DNA from: Hygrophila difformis
Taxonomy: Eukaryota > Streptophyta > Magnoliopsida > Lamiales > Acanthaceae
Reading direction: 5' to 3'
DNA: 64,000 bases
Assembly (NCBI GenBank): GCA_030278955.1
Contig: JAOANR010000001.1
Span: forward strand, 39,706,890 to 39,770,889
The position numbers and the translations under genes are program-made. Numbering within the stretch: position 1 is the stretch's first letter; each line of letters begins with the position of its first letter. This document shows positions 54,791-64,000 of the stretch, piece after piece. The notes under the pieces are model-generated. The model worked only from the letters and a program-made list of their open reading frames with translations, was not told the DNA's origin and did no database searches.

Positions 54791-57185
54791 ATGGTGGTCT
54801 TAAATTAGAATTGCAGCATGGTTCTTCAACAAAGGATACCTCCAAAACTTGAAGATCCGGTGAGTTTTACTTTACCTCTCATCATCAACTACAAAGAAGC
54901 CGGACGAGGACTTTGTGACCTAGGAAGCAGCATCAATGTGATGCCACTTGCTATGGCCAAAAGGCTGGAGCTTGGGAGGATGAGGCCAGTGAACATGACC
55001 CTCTTCTTTGCTGATTAGTCAGGCACTAGACTAGAAGGAATCATTGAAGATGTTTTAGTAAGACATGAGGCCTATGTTTTCCAGCTGACTTCATTATCCT
55101 GGACATTGATGAAGATGTTAGAATTCCCATTATTTTGGGGAGGCCATTCCTGGTGACTGCATGAGCAATGATTGATGCAAAGAATGGCATTGTCAAGCTG
55201 CATGGCAGCATATCCTTTTAATGCTTTTGAATCCAATGTAAATAAAAGGGGAGTTGACTCTAGTAACATAGAGGTAGAAAATATTCTAGATAGCTTCAAT
55301 CTCTTTTCTACTGATGTAACCGAGAACACTCTCACCCCACTCAAAAATGCTGAAGATGCTACGTTTGCTTACTTGTGCGCGGTTAGATTTGCTGATCCTG
55401 AGACTAGTGAAATCAAAGACGGATCAGAAAGTGAGGATGTGACATCTTCAGAGCAATCTGAGGATGACACTGATAAAACAGATCCTCCGGAAGAAGGACC
55501 TGATTTAAAATTGGAAGTGAAAACTCGAAGTAAATTAATCCCATCTATAGAAAACCCACCAGAGCTTGAACTTAAAGTATTACCAGAACATCTTAAGTAT
55601 GCCTTCTTGGCCGATAAAAAGAAGCTTCCGGTAATAATTTCATCCAAATTGAGTGAAGAACAAGAACAAGCTTTAGTGTGTATTCTTAAAAGTCATATTC
55701 AGGCAATTGCTTGGACTATAGCTGATATTAAAGGCATTAGTCCTCACATTTGTATGCATAGGATTCTGATGGAAGATGAGTATAAACCATCCAGACAACC
55801 ATAGAGAAGGCTAAATCCACCAATGCAGGAAGTTGTCAGAAAGGAGGTAATCAAGCTACTCGATGCAGGTATAATCTATCCTATTTCTGATAGCAAATGG
55901 GTAAGTCCAACACAAGTTGTACCCAAAAAGGGTGGAATTTGCATTGTGACCAATGAACATGGTGATGAAGTAGCCACAAGACCAGTAACTGGTTGGAGAG
56001 TTTGCATTGATTATATGAAATTAAATACTGCCACAAGATAAGATCATTTCCCTTTACCTTTTATTGATCAAATGTTTGAAAGACTTTCAGGTAAACCATT
56101 TTATAGCTTTTTAGATGGCTACTCTGGTTATAATCAAATAGTAATTGCTAGTGATGATCATGAGAAAACAACTTTTACTTGTCCTTATGGAACATTTGCT
56201 TACAGAAGAATGCCCTTTGGATTATGTAATGCTCCTGCCACTTTTCAAAGATGCATGATGAGTATCTTTTCTAATTTTGTTGAGAAATGCATTGAAGTAT
56301 TCATGGATGATTTTAGTGTTTATGGTAATGATTTTGAGGACTGCTTACAAAATCTGTCAAAAATCTTGCAGAGATGTGAAGACACCAACTTGGTTCTCAA
56401 TTGGGAAAAGTGTCACTTTATGGTTCAAGAAGGCATTGTACTAGGACACAAAGTATCCAGAGCAGGAATAGAAGTAGACAAAGCTAAAGTTTCTGTGATA
56501 GCAAATCTACCACCTCCTAAAACAATCAAGGCAGTAAAGAGTTTTCTTGGTCATGCTGGTTTTTACAGAAGGTTCATTAAGGATTTTTCTAAAATAGCAA
56601 GACCCTTATGCAACCTTCTTCATAAGGATGTTTCATTTAGCTTTGATGAAGATTGTTTAATTGCCTTTAAAACTCTGAAGGATAAACTTATCACATCACT
56701 CATAGTTCAATCTCCTGATTGGGATTTACCATTTGAACTTATGTGTGATGCTAGTGAAAATGCAGTGGGTGCAGTTTTGGGGCAGCACAAAGAAGGAAAA
56801 CATCATGTGATTTACGATGCCAGTCATACTCTTAATCATGCTTAGATAAACTATACCACTACAGAAAAGTAAATATATGTTGTAGTATTTGCCTTTGATA
56901 GGTTTAGGCAATATCTTTTTGGAGCTCAGACTAAAGTGTACACGGATCATTCTGCATTAAGATATCTTTTCTCAAAGCAAAAAGCTAAACCAATGTTGAT
57001 AAGATGGGTTTTACTTTTGCAAGAATTTGATATTATCATTAAAGACAGGAAAGGGAAAGACAATGGAGTAGCAGATCATCTTTCAAGATTGGAGGAAAGA
57101 ACAGAAAAGGAGGAAGTTGTGAATGACAAATTCCCAGATGAGCAATTGTATGCTTTGCAGCTACATCAATTTGATTGTCCCTGGT
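54791..57185 (+). pseudogene. Ath-P protease, RT and RNase H, truncated by E3
   Basis: Protease signature LCDLGSSINVMPL near 54910; RT with FLDGYSGYNQI, TFTCPYGTFAYRRMPFGL and VFMDDFSVYG (about 56300); RNase H with LMCDASENAVGAVLGQ and [10 protein letters not shown]. Stops at about 54806, 55016, 55163, 55802, 56039, 56843 and 56870, and a one-base loss near 55083 in protease. The frame ends at 57185 inside the RNase H-integrase linker (after FDCPW), where the E3 LTR begins. Integrase is not in the window. Confidence 0.9.
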
Positions 57186-59221
57186 TGTAATACCCGGGGT
57201 TTTTTACAACGCCCAAAGAAACGAAATAAAATTTATCTCCGAGAAGAAAATAATTTATTACAATAAATTATTGCTCGGAAATGGCGTGACCGATAAATTC
57301 AAAGAATTCGAACCCAAATTTTGGTCAAGTCGAAATGGGATGAAAGAGGGAAAGGAAGCCCGAAGATATTCCATGGATTAATCCTAAAAGAATTGGAATT
57401 AAATTCAAGAAGGAAAAGAATTTTAATTCCAAAAACCCGTGAAGTCGGAAATAAATTAATTAGATAAATTATTGCACGGGAACCACAGGACGACGAATTC
57501 AAGCCGACGGATTCGAACTCGACGAATTCTTGATTTCAAATATGAAATTCATTGGAGCCAAAATAAAATTTAGAAAGGAATCGTAACCCCAGAAATGACC
57601 CGAAAAGTCGAACCGAAAACGTAGAGGATAGAAACCCGATCGAGAAAAGAAGAAAAGACCCGACGGACCACACGGACCGCCGAACCGGCCGGTCCGGCCG
57701 GCCCGCGCTCTCCGCGCGCCGCCGCGCGGCCACCGCGCGGACGGAGGAGTCGCGACTCCAGGGCAGACCACGCGTGCTCCGCGCGGACAAAGGCCTATGT
57801 GCGCGTCACCAGCGCGCCAGAGGTGCAGGAGGTGTAAACTTTCTATCCATGGTGATTTTCTTGCCAAAAATCCGTCCTCTATCAAGGGGAAGCGGATCAA
57901 GGCAATGGGGGAAGGTTATAGAGGCTGTGTGGCCGCCCCTCCCCCATAATTTCCAGAAAACAAACCCTAGCCACCTCCAATACCCCTCTCCAAGTTGAAA
58001 CCTCTTCGAACTCACTTTCCGGCAAGTATTCCGGCGACGGCAAGGCGAAAGGAACCAAGCCCTGCCCTCTAGACTCTTGGTAAGCAATTGTACAAAGTTT
58101 TAATTTGTCCATATATCTCAGAAACTCCCATTCTAACCCTTTTTCCTCACTACGATTTCCCGTCGGAAAACGAACAAAAAGCGATCGGAGAAGTTGGCCG
58201 TTCGTCGCGACCCTAGGACGTCCGGAAACCCAATCCAGCGACCCTATCCTCATTCTAAGTAAGTTAAAACCTTACTCACAAATTTTCGTGGTTGTTTGTT
58301 GTTTAAATCTCGAGATATAGGCTTGTAACAAAAATCGGTTTTCAAAAACCCTATTTTCGTCCAATTTTAAAGACTCGCCAAAAACTCGGCCTTCGGGAAT
58401 TCAAACCGAAAACTTTTCAACATAAAAGTTGTTCCTAACACTCTTATCTATCTTGTGTCCAAATTTCAGCCGTTGACATTAAGTTTTGCTATCCCGATTT
58501 TCGCCATGAACTTTCTGTATCGAACCGAACAATTTAATTCTGTGACAGATTCCTTCATTCAACTTGATGCATGTTTTTCACCCATTTTTCGAATGATTTA
58601 ACTTTGCATTTCTAAACAAAAGTTGTAGATAATTGTGTCTAGATTATGCCTACAAAATTTCATGAATTTTGGTGTTCATTTGATATGTCAAACGGCCAAG
58701 TTTTTAGAACTGTTTTGAATTCGTTTTAAGGGCCATGAGTATGCAGTGAGTTGCACTCGATTTTTGAGTACCAAGAATTCATTATTTCCAAAAACTTAAA
58801 ACATGAAAGTTGTTCCTTAATGTGTCCTGTAGCTTCTGTAAAAATTTCACATCGATTGGTTTTGAAATGAATTTTTAATCGGCGTTGCACGAACCTGTGA
58901 CGAAAACAGTTTTCAAGACATAAATTATTCTTTGCAATAAACTCAAATTTCAACTCACTTTGGAACATTATTTCCAAAAACTTAAAACATGAAAGTTGTC
59001 CGTATGTGTGTTTTTGAATTACTGTAAAAATTTCAGAATTCTTGGAGAAAGGACGAATTTTAAATTAAGAAAGGCGTAAACTGCCTCGAATAGGATTTTT
59101 CGAACTTGAGAAAACTCGAACTATGAAAACGCGATATCGATCATTTGATAACCTTGAAATACGAACTTTCGAAAAATCCCGTTCACTAGGCTGAGCCGAT
59201 CTTCATACTATCATTATCTTT

Positions 59222-59380
59222 GAGACTGCCTCGTTAGTGGTCTCCTTACTATCTGAGATTGCCTCGTTAGTGATCTCGCGCGCTGTATTTGTGGATCGCC
59301 TCGTTAGTGGTCCGACTATCTTTTTGGATCGCCTCGTTAGTGGTCCTACTATCTTTTGAGACTGCCTCGTTAGTGGTCTC
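59222..59380 (+). repeat. Five hairpins with GCCTCGTTAGTG loop (E3 LTR)
   Basis: Sense units at 59222-59244, 59255-59277, 59293-59313, 59326-59346 and 59358-59380. Arms are GAGAC/GTCTC, GAGAT/ATCTC, GGATC/GGTCC (with one U-G wobble, twice) and GAGAC/GTCTC. A sixth unit stands alone at 59633-59655 (GAGAT/ATCTC, loop GCCTCATTAGTG). They are homologous to the E1 array. Confidence 0.88.
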
Positions 59381-59387
59381 CTTACTA

Positions 59388-59614
59388 TGCCAAAACGGCA
59401 GTTGTGCACATGGCCTGCCAAATCGGCAGTGGGAAATACACGGCCTGCCCGAGTGGTAGTGAAACCGTTTGAAAGGCCTGTCAAACGACAGTTGATATAC
59501 ATGCCTGTCAAATTGACAGTAGATACACACGGCTTGCCGAAATGGCAATCGAGATACATCGCTAGCCAAAACGGCAGTCAATACTGATATGGCTGCGGCC
59601 GCCGGTTCACCGGC
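59388..59614 (+). repeat. Second array: seven CTGCC/CTGTC-type hairpins plus a GCCGG hairpin
   Basis: Pairs: TGCC/GGCA (59388-59400), CTGCC/GGCAG (59415-59429), CTGCC/GGTAG with a G-U (59445-59459), CTGTC/GACAG (59478-59491), CTGTC/GACAG (59505-59519), TTGCC/GGCAA (59534-59548), GCC/GGC with flanking CT/AG (59562-59577), GCCGG/CCGGC (59601-59614). Loops are 4-6 nt and A-rich; period about 30 nt. Absent from E1, where the type-1 array continues instead. Confidence 0.85.
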
Positions 59615-59693
59615 TAACTGATTATGATTCTTGAGATTGCCTCATTAGTGATCTCCCTTGTGTGGTGTCCTCTTCTTAGTTTACGGGATGAAA

Positions 59694-59701
59694 TATAAAA
59701 G
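59694..59701 (+). promoter_or_regulatory. Possible TATA box of the E3 LTR
   Basis: TATAAAAG, 39 nt after the last hairpin. The homologous place in E1 reads AGTAAAAG, so E1 may have lost it. If it works, the hairpin arrays lie in U3 and appear in RNA only at the 3' end of the genomic transcript. Confidence 0.45.
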
Positions 59702-60334
59702 ACTTGTGTGAGTGTTTATTTACGCTTAAATCGTATTTACTATGTTTTAAAATTATGTATTCAAATTACGCGTCTGAAATTATGCTTTAAATTATGCTTT
59801 TAAATTAAGTCCTTAAATTATGTATTCTCGTCTTGAATAAATTAATCATGCTTTTCCGCTGCAAGTAAACTATGAATTTTAAATTAATTTCGTAACGCAT
59901 GAAAAGTGTAATTTCAAGTAAACACATGTAACCCCTTAAATTGTTAGTTAGGGATTAACTTACTCAGTATTTTATATACTGATAAAACCCGTTGTTCATT
60001 TTTTTTTCCATTACAGAGTACGGAGCATGATCATGCATCGGGGGATTACTTTGGGCATTTAATTATTTGTTTTACATGATGTGCATACGGGCTTGTTAAC
60101 CCGAGTTTTGGCCATGTCGGCCCTGTATTTTAATTTCCGCTGCAACTTATTATTTTTATCATGTATGGATGATATTACATTATTATTTTTAAGTAATTCC
60201 GGACTTGCTTTTAAAACATTTTCCAACGCTCATAGCCTTGCATCTCTTTAGCAAGCTCGGAGAAACCGTGTCTTGCTAGGGAGGTGCGGCGGTGACACCT
60301 CGGCCTGGGTTATCAAATCCGGGGTGTTACAGAG

Positions 60335-60348
60335 TGGTATCAGAGCCC
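60335..60348 (+). other. E3 primer binding site (tRNA-iMet type)
   Basis: TGGTATCAGAGCCC, three bases (GAG) after the LTR end at 60331. Identical to the E1 site. Confidence 0.93.
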
Positions 60349-60855
60349 GAAAATATTTTTAAATTATTATTATTATTTTTGCCAATATAGAGGCCCAAGA
60401 TTTTTAAACAAATATTAATATTATTTTAAAATTTTTAAGTACCATTATTATTATTTAAATTTTAAGTTTTGTTTCCATGGAACAAAATTTATTTGAAACC
60501 CATGGGAAATATTTACATACGCATAGAAATTTTTCCAACAAATTTTTAAATTCACGAAAATATTTTTTTCGGGGTTGGGATAACATTGCACTGCATTGCA
60601 TACATCCATTAATATTTGCGCTAAATTTTTTTTATGAATTATCAATGCTAAATAATACTCTTATCTTAGAATCCGACATGACCTTTATTTAGGAGCGCTT
60701 GCTTAAGACTAATTGTGCCCTAGTCCTAGAATTTGATCACCTAACTTTAGCATTCTTCCATACATTACCTCTTGCCAATCCTATCTTACAGATTTTCTTG
60801 AACGCTAACGTGCCTTAGATTAGAAGCTTACTTTCACGTGCGTTGATAACAGAAA
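60349..60855 (+). other. E3 5' leader
   Basis: About 500 nt of AT-rich untranslated leader between the primer site and gag. No ORF or array is supported. It may include the packaging signal, which I cannot locate. Confidence 0.5.
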
Positions 60856-61917
60856 ATGGCACCTAAGGGAAAGTCGAGAAAGGAAATACCAAACAACACT
60901 AACGCTGACCTCCCCAACGCACCGAACAATAATGAGATCCCTCATAACGTAGGAGGGCGAGTGCCTCATGTTCCCAACAATATGGATGAGCGTCTAAGGA
61001 CTGTCGAGGAAGTTCTCGTAGTATTAGGGAATGCTGAAGTGCAACGGGCACAAGCGGGTATACCACCACCGGTAACCCGAGTCAACTATTTAGCCTTGGT
61101 AAACCCTTACCAACCACCTCACTACGCCGGCGAGGAGGACCCGGCTCGGCTAGAAGAATGGATACGGACGTTCGATAAGCTGTTGAACGCCGTAAGATGC
61201 CCCGACGGGGAAAAGGTTCACGTAGCCTCATACTACTTAGGAGGCGAGGCGGACGATTGGTGGCAAGCCACCCAAGGGAAACTGGCGGAGTACGACGAGC
61301 CCTACACATGGTCAAAATTCACGGATCTGCTTAGGGATCATTTTTATCCCATGAGCACGAAGGCTGCCATGTACGAGGAATTTCTGACACTGAGGCAAGG
61401 AGGAAAAACGGTCCAAGAATACTATAACCGTTTCAAGGAGTTGGTGCGGTTCGCGCCGAGACTGGTGCCAACCGATGTAGAGAAGGCACAGAAGTTCGTG
61501 ACAGGACTGAACCTATCTATTAGAGAGGTGATCACGGGTGAGCACTACCCTAACCTACAAGCTGTGTATGACCGTGCAGTAGCAGTTGCACGAGTTCAAG
61601 GACTGAAACGGAAACCGGTAGATGGGATTAACCAAGAACCACAAGGACGATACAAGAGGAATGAGGATCATTTCCGTAGAAACTCGAACCGACCACATCA
61701 AAACGAAAATGGACGAAACAAGGGGATAGTCTTCAACCATGGTGACTATGCGCCACCATGTCCAAAGTGTGGTAAACCACACTATGCGAGAGGATGCCCT
61801 CAGCCTGGATCATGCCTTCGGTGCGGTCGACAAGGTCATCGGCTGCGTGACTGCCGGACGCGAATAGAAAACATAAACAAAAGAGAGGACGTGACCACTC
61901 GGCCCAAGCAACCGTAA
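60856..61917 (+). CDS. E3 gag (capsid and two-knuckle nucleocapsid), intact
   Basis: 353 codons from ATG at 60856 (MAPKGKSRKEIPNN). The capsid domain (Retrotrans_gag, about residues 85-235) shows YAGEEDPARLEEWIRTFDKL, YYLGGEADDWWQAT, FTDLLRDHFYPMS, FLTLRQGGKTVQEYYNRFKE and FVTGLNLSIREVI. A basic linker leads to two zinc knuckles, CPKCGKPHYARGC and CLRCGRQGHRLRDC. This resembles gag of Tekay/Del-type chromoviruses. It would form particles that package E3 RNA and possibly E1 RNA; all enzymes must come from an autonomous relative. Length and motifs look complete, and no frame lesion is seen. Confidence 0.93.
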   Translation: MAPKGKSRKEIPNNTNADLPNAPNNNEIPHNVGGRVPHVPNNMDERLRTVEEVLVVLGNAEVQRAQAGIPPPVTRVNYLALVNPYQPPHYAGEEDPARLEEWIRTFDKLLNAVRCPDGEKVHVASYYLGGEADDWWQATQGKLAEYDEPYTWSKFTDLLRDHFYPMSTKAAMYEEFLTLRQGGKTVQEYYNRFKELVRFAPRLVPTDVEKAQKFVTGLNLSIREVITGEHYPNLQAVYDRAVAVARVQGLKRKPVDGINQEPQGRYKRNEDHFRRNSNRPHQNENGRNKGIVFNHGDYAPPCPKCGKPHYARGCPQPGSCLRCGRQGHRLRDCRTRIENINKREDVTTRPKQP

Positions 61918-61967
61918 GAAGTTTCCAAGCATCGATAACTGCGTTTATTTTAAGTTCGATTCGACGA

Positions 61968-62155
61968 ATTGTATCCAATCAAAAATAAACAAGTTCAAAT
62001 TGTTTTGAACTACGTAATGACTTGATCCCTTCACAGGGTACGTAGGCAACTTGGAAATTTCAATTCTGGGTTCAGTCATATAATAGCAGACAACAACACA
62101 CACTTATACAATCACGCAACCAAATAATGTCCGAGCTCGCGAGGAGCTAACGCCC
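61968..62155 (+). repeat. Segment of E3 interior homologous to the E1 LTR start
   Basis: The stretch around 61987-62050 (with TTGTTTTGAACTACGTAATG and CTTCACAGGGTACGTAGGCA) matches the sense start of the E1 LTRs (plus 2640-2705, inverted). So what is LTR in E1 is internal in E3, pointing to a shifted LTR boundary or recombination between relatives. Confidence 0.75.
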
Positions 62156-62207
62156 AACTTCGAGGACGAAGTTGATTCCTAAGGGGGAGAGGATGTAACA
62201 TCCGAGA
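62156..62207 (+). repeat. Relic polypurine tract and LTR start inside E3
   Basis: Hairpin AACTTCG/CGAAGTT with an AGGA loop (62156-62173), then AAGGGGGAGAGG (62181-62192) and TGTAACATCCG (62194 on). This copies the layout of the true 3' end 149-150 bp downstream, so it is a second, superseded 3' junction. Confidence 0.8.
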
Positions 62208-62304
62208 AATTTAATTCACGTTCAAAGGAATGGGATAAATTTCTTGTGGAAAGTAGATGGAAATACCCCAACATTAAATTGAGCCCAAAAGAAAGCGAGG
62301 GCGC

Positions 62305-62322
62305 AACTTCGGGGACGAAGTT
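62305..62322 (+). other. GGGA-loop hairpin next to the E3 polypurine tract
   Basis: Perfect 7-bp stem AACTTCG/CGAAGTT around GGGA, ending seven bases before AAGGGGGG. Confidence 0.8.
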
Positions 62323-62329
62323 GATTCTT

Positions 62330-62342
62330 AAGGGGGGTAGAC
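62330..62342 (+). other. E3 polypurine tract
   Basis: AAGGGGGGTAGAC directly before the 3' LTR start TGTAATACC at 62343. Confidence 0.9.
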
Positions 62343-64000
62343 TGTAATACCCGGGGTTTTTTACAACGCCCAAAGAAACGAAATAAAATTTATCTCCGAG
62401 AAGAAAATAATTTATTACAATAAATTATTGCTCGGAAATGGCGTGACCGATAAATTCAAAGAATTCGAACCCAAATTTTGGTCAAGTCGAAATGGGATGA
62501 AAGAGGGAAAGGAAGCCCGAAGATATTCCATGGATTAATCCCAAAAGAATTGGAATTAAATTCAAGAAGGAAAAGAATTTTAATTCCAAAAACCCGTGAA
62601 GTCGGAAATAAATTAATTAGATAAATTATTGCACGGGAACCACAGGACGACGAATTCAAGCCGACGGATTCGAACTCGACGAATTCTTGATTTCAAATAT
62701 GAAATTCATTGGAGCCAAAATAAAATTTAGAAAGGAATCGTAACCCCAGAAATGACCCGAAAAGTCGAACCGAAAACGTAGAGGATAGAAACCCGATCGA
62801 GAAAAGAAGAAAAGACCCGACGAACCACACGGACCGCCGAACCGGCCGGTCCGGCCGGCCCGCGCTCTCCGCGCGCCGCCGCGCGGCCACCGCGCGGACG
62901 GAGGAGTCGCGACTCCAGGGCAGACCACGCGTGCTCCGCGCGGACAAAGGCCTATGTGCGCGTCACCAGCGCGCCAGAGGTGCAGGAGGTGTAAACTTTC
63001 TATCCATGGTGATTTTCTTGCCAAAAATCCGTCCTCTATCAAGGGGAAGCGGATCAAGGCAATGGGGGAAGGTTATAGAGGCTGTGTGGCCGCCCCTCCC
63101 CCATAATTTCCAGAAAACAAACCCTAGCCACCTCCAATACCCCTCTCCAAGTTGAAACCTCTTCGAACTCACTTTCCGGCAAGTATTCCGGCGACGGCAA
63201 GGCGAAAGGAACCAAGCCTTGCCCTCTAGACTCTTAGTAAGCAATTGTACAAAGTTTTAATTCGTCCATATATCTCAGAAACTCCCATTCTAACCCTTTT
63301 TCCTCACTACGATTTCCCGTCGGAAAAAGAACAAAAAGCGATCGGAGAAGTTGGCCGTTCGTCGCGACCCTAGGACGTCCGGAAACCCAATCCAGCGACC
63401 CTATCCTCATTCTAAGTAAGTTAAAACCTTACTCACAAATTTTCGTGGTTGTTTGTTGTTTAAATCTCGAGATATTGGCTTGTAACAAAAATCGGTTTTC
63501 AAAAACCCTATTTTCGTCCAATTTTAAAGACTCACCAAAAACTCGGCCTTCGGGAATTCAAACCGAAAACTTTTCAACATAAAAGTTGTTCCTAACACCC
63601 TTATCTATCTTGTGTCCAAATCTCAACCGTTGACATTAAGTTTTGCTATCCCAATTTTCGCCATGAACTTTCTGTATCGAACCGAACAATTTAATTCTGT
63701 GACAGATTCCTTCATTCAACTTGATGCATGTTTTTCACCCATTTTTAGAATGATTTAACTTTGCATTTCTAAACAAAAGTTGTAGATAATTGTGTCTAGA
63801 TTATGCCTACAAAATTTCACGAATTTTGGTGTTCATTTGATATGTCAAACGGCCAAGTTTTTAGAACTGTTTTGAATTCGTTTTAAGGGCCATGAGTATG
63901 CAGTGAGTTGCACTCGATTTTTGAGTACCAAGAATTCATTATTTCCAAAAACTTAAAACATGAAAGTTGTTCCTTAATGTGTCGTGTAGCTTCTGTAAAA
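62343..64000 (+). repeat. E3 3' LTR, first 1658 bp
   Basis: Collinear with 57186-58843, with about 15 substitutions noticed. Runs off the window before reaching the hairpin arrays. Confidence 0.95.

Larger units (their letters stand above)
28449..57185 (+). mobile_element. Ath-P: degenerate Athila-like LTR element, split and truncated by later insertions
   Basis: The 5' LTR is in two parts (28449-29191 and 49978-52559), with a tRNA-Asp primer site (52560-52577), gag (52700 on) and pol to 57185, where E3 interrupts it between RNase H and integrase. Two extra partial LTR starts precede it in the tandem array. About ten nonsense codons and at least one frameshift make it inactive. The 3' part of pol and the 3' LTR are outside the window. 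Confidence 0.88.
57186..60331 (+). repeat. E3 5' LTR (3146 bp)
   Basis: Its second half is homologous, in inverted orientation, to the E1 LTR: shared blocks include the region around 59190 (GGCTGAGCCGATCTTCATAC) and the final 90 bp. It contains a CG-rich block (57675-57760), hairpin arrays (59222-59655) and a TATA box (59694). ORFs near 57499-58320 recur in the 3' LTR and have no protein features. Confidence 0.95.
57186..64000 (+). mobile_element. E3, gag-only LTR retrotransposon (TR-GAG type), right LTR cut by window
   Basis: The 5' LTR (57186-60331) and the partial 3' LTR (62343-64000) align with an offset of 5157. The interior is only 2.0 kb and holds one intact gag ORF and no pol. LTR ends TGTAATACC/GGTGTTACA, a tRNA-iMet primer site and a polypurine tract are present. 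About 15 differences in 1.66 kb of compared LTR suggest a young insertion into Ath-P pol. The expected left TSD is CTGGT (57181-57185); the right copy is not visible. Confidence 0.93.

Noticed and set aside
52700..57185. Cytosine-deamination-type hypermutation as the cause of the many Ath-P stops
   Set aside because: Comparison with Ath-M shows that several stops replace Glu, Lys, Ser or Gly codons as well as Gln, so the changes are mixed and not specifically C to T.

Overview
This window is retrotransposon-dense nuclear DNA from a flowering plant, probably a eudicot with a repeat-rich genome. The evidence is the element types: Athila-like Ty3/gypsy elements with tRNA-Asp primer sites, related non-autonomous elements with tRNA-iMet primer sites, L1-type LINEs with DUF4283 ORF1s and a C-terminal RNase H, tRNA-derived SINEs and a Stowaway-like MITE end. 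I see no rRNA, tRNA, organellar or bacterial genes. The species cannot be named from this sequence. Almost every base lies in, or next to, a mobile element.

Layout. 1-9759: an LTR element on the minus strand (called E1; leftmost 38 bases of the left LTR lie outside the window). It has no gag or pol, a short coiled-coil ORF in the gag position and a 440-residue ORF on the antisense strand. 9760-10200: AT-rich spacer. 10220-15834: LINE-1, minus strand, with target-site duplications (TSDs). 15854-17322: microsatellite, LTR relic, MITE end and two SINEs. 17339-22928: LINE-2, plus strand, with TSDs. 23546-23721: a SINE with TSDs. 23748-26602: 3' half of an older LINE (LINE-3, minus). 25970-28738: three tandem 923-bp copies that span the LINE-3/LTR junction. 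28449-57185: a degenerate plus-strand Athila-like element (Ath-P). Its 5' LTR is split by a 20.8-kb minus-strand Athila-like element (Ath-M, 29192-49972, TSD GTAGA), and its pol is cut at 57185 by a plus-strand gag-only element (E3, 57186 to the window end). The order of events reads as LINE-3, then Ath-P, then Ath-M and E3 as later insertions into Ath-P.

E1 and E3 are relatives in opposite orientation: homologous LTRs, the same primer site with the same 3-nt spacing, and similar polypurine tracts. Neither carries pol here, so both would need enzymes from an autonomous partner elsewhere. Ath-M still has long gag, protease, RT, RNase H and integrase frames but is broken by two stops and one frameshift. 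Between integrase and its 3' LTR it carries what looks like a captured two-exon F-box gene.

The most unusual signals are structural. LTRs of each family carry arrays of short inverted repeats whose arms change together: CACTAACGAGGC-loop hairpins in E1 and E3, CTGCC/CTGTC hairpins in E3, AATTCGAATT palindromes in Ath-M, and CCTCGC/GCGAGG pairs in Ath-P. A hairpin with a GGGA or AGGA loop also sits just upstream of the polypurine tract in E1, E3 and Ath-M, with stem sequences that differ between them. All comparisons here were made by eye; percentages and ages are not computed.
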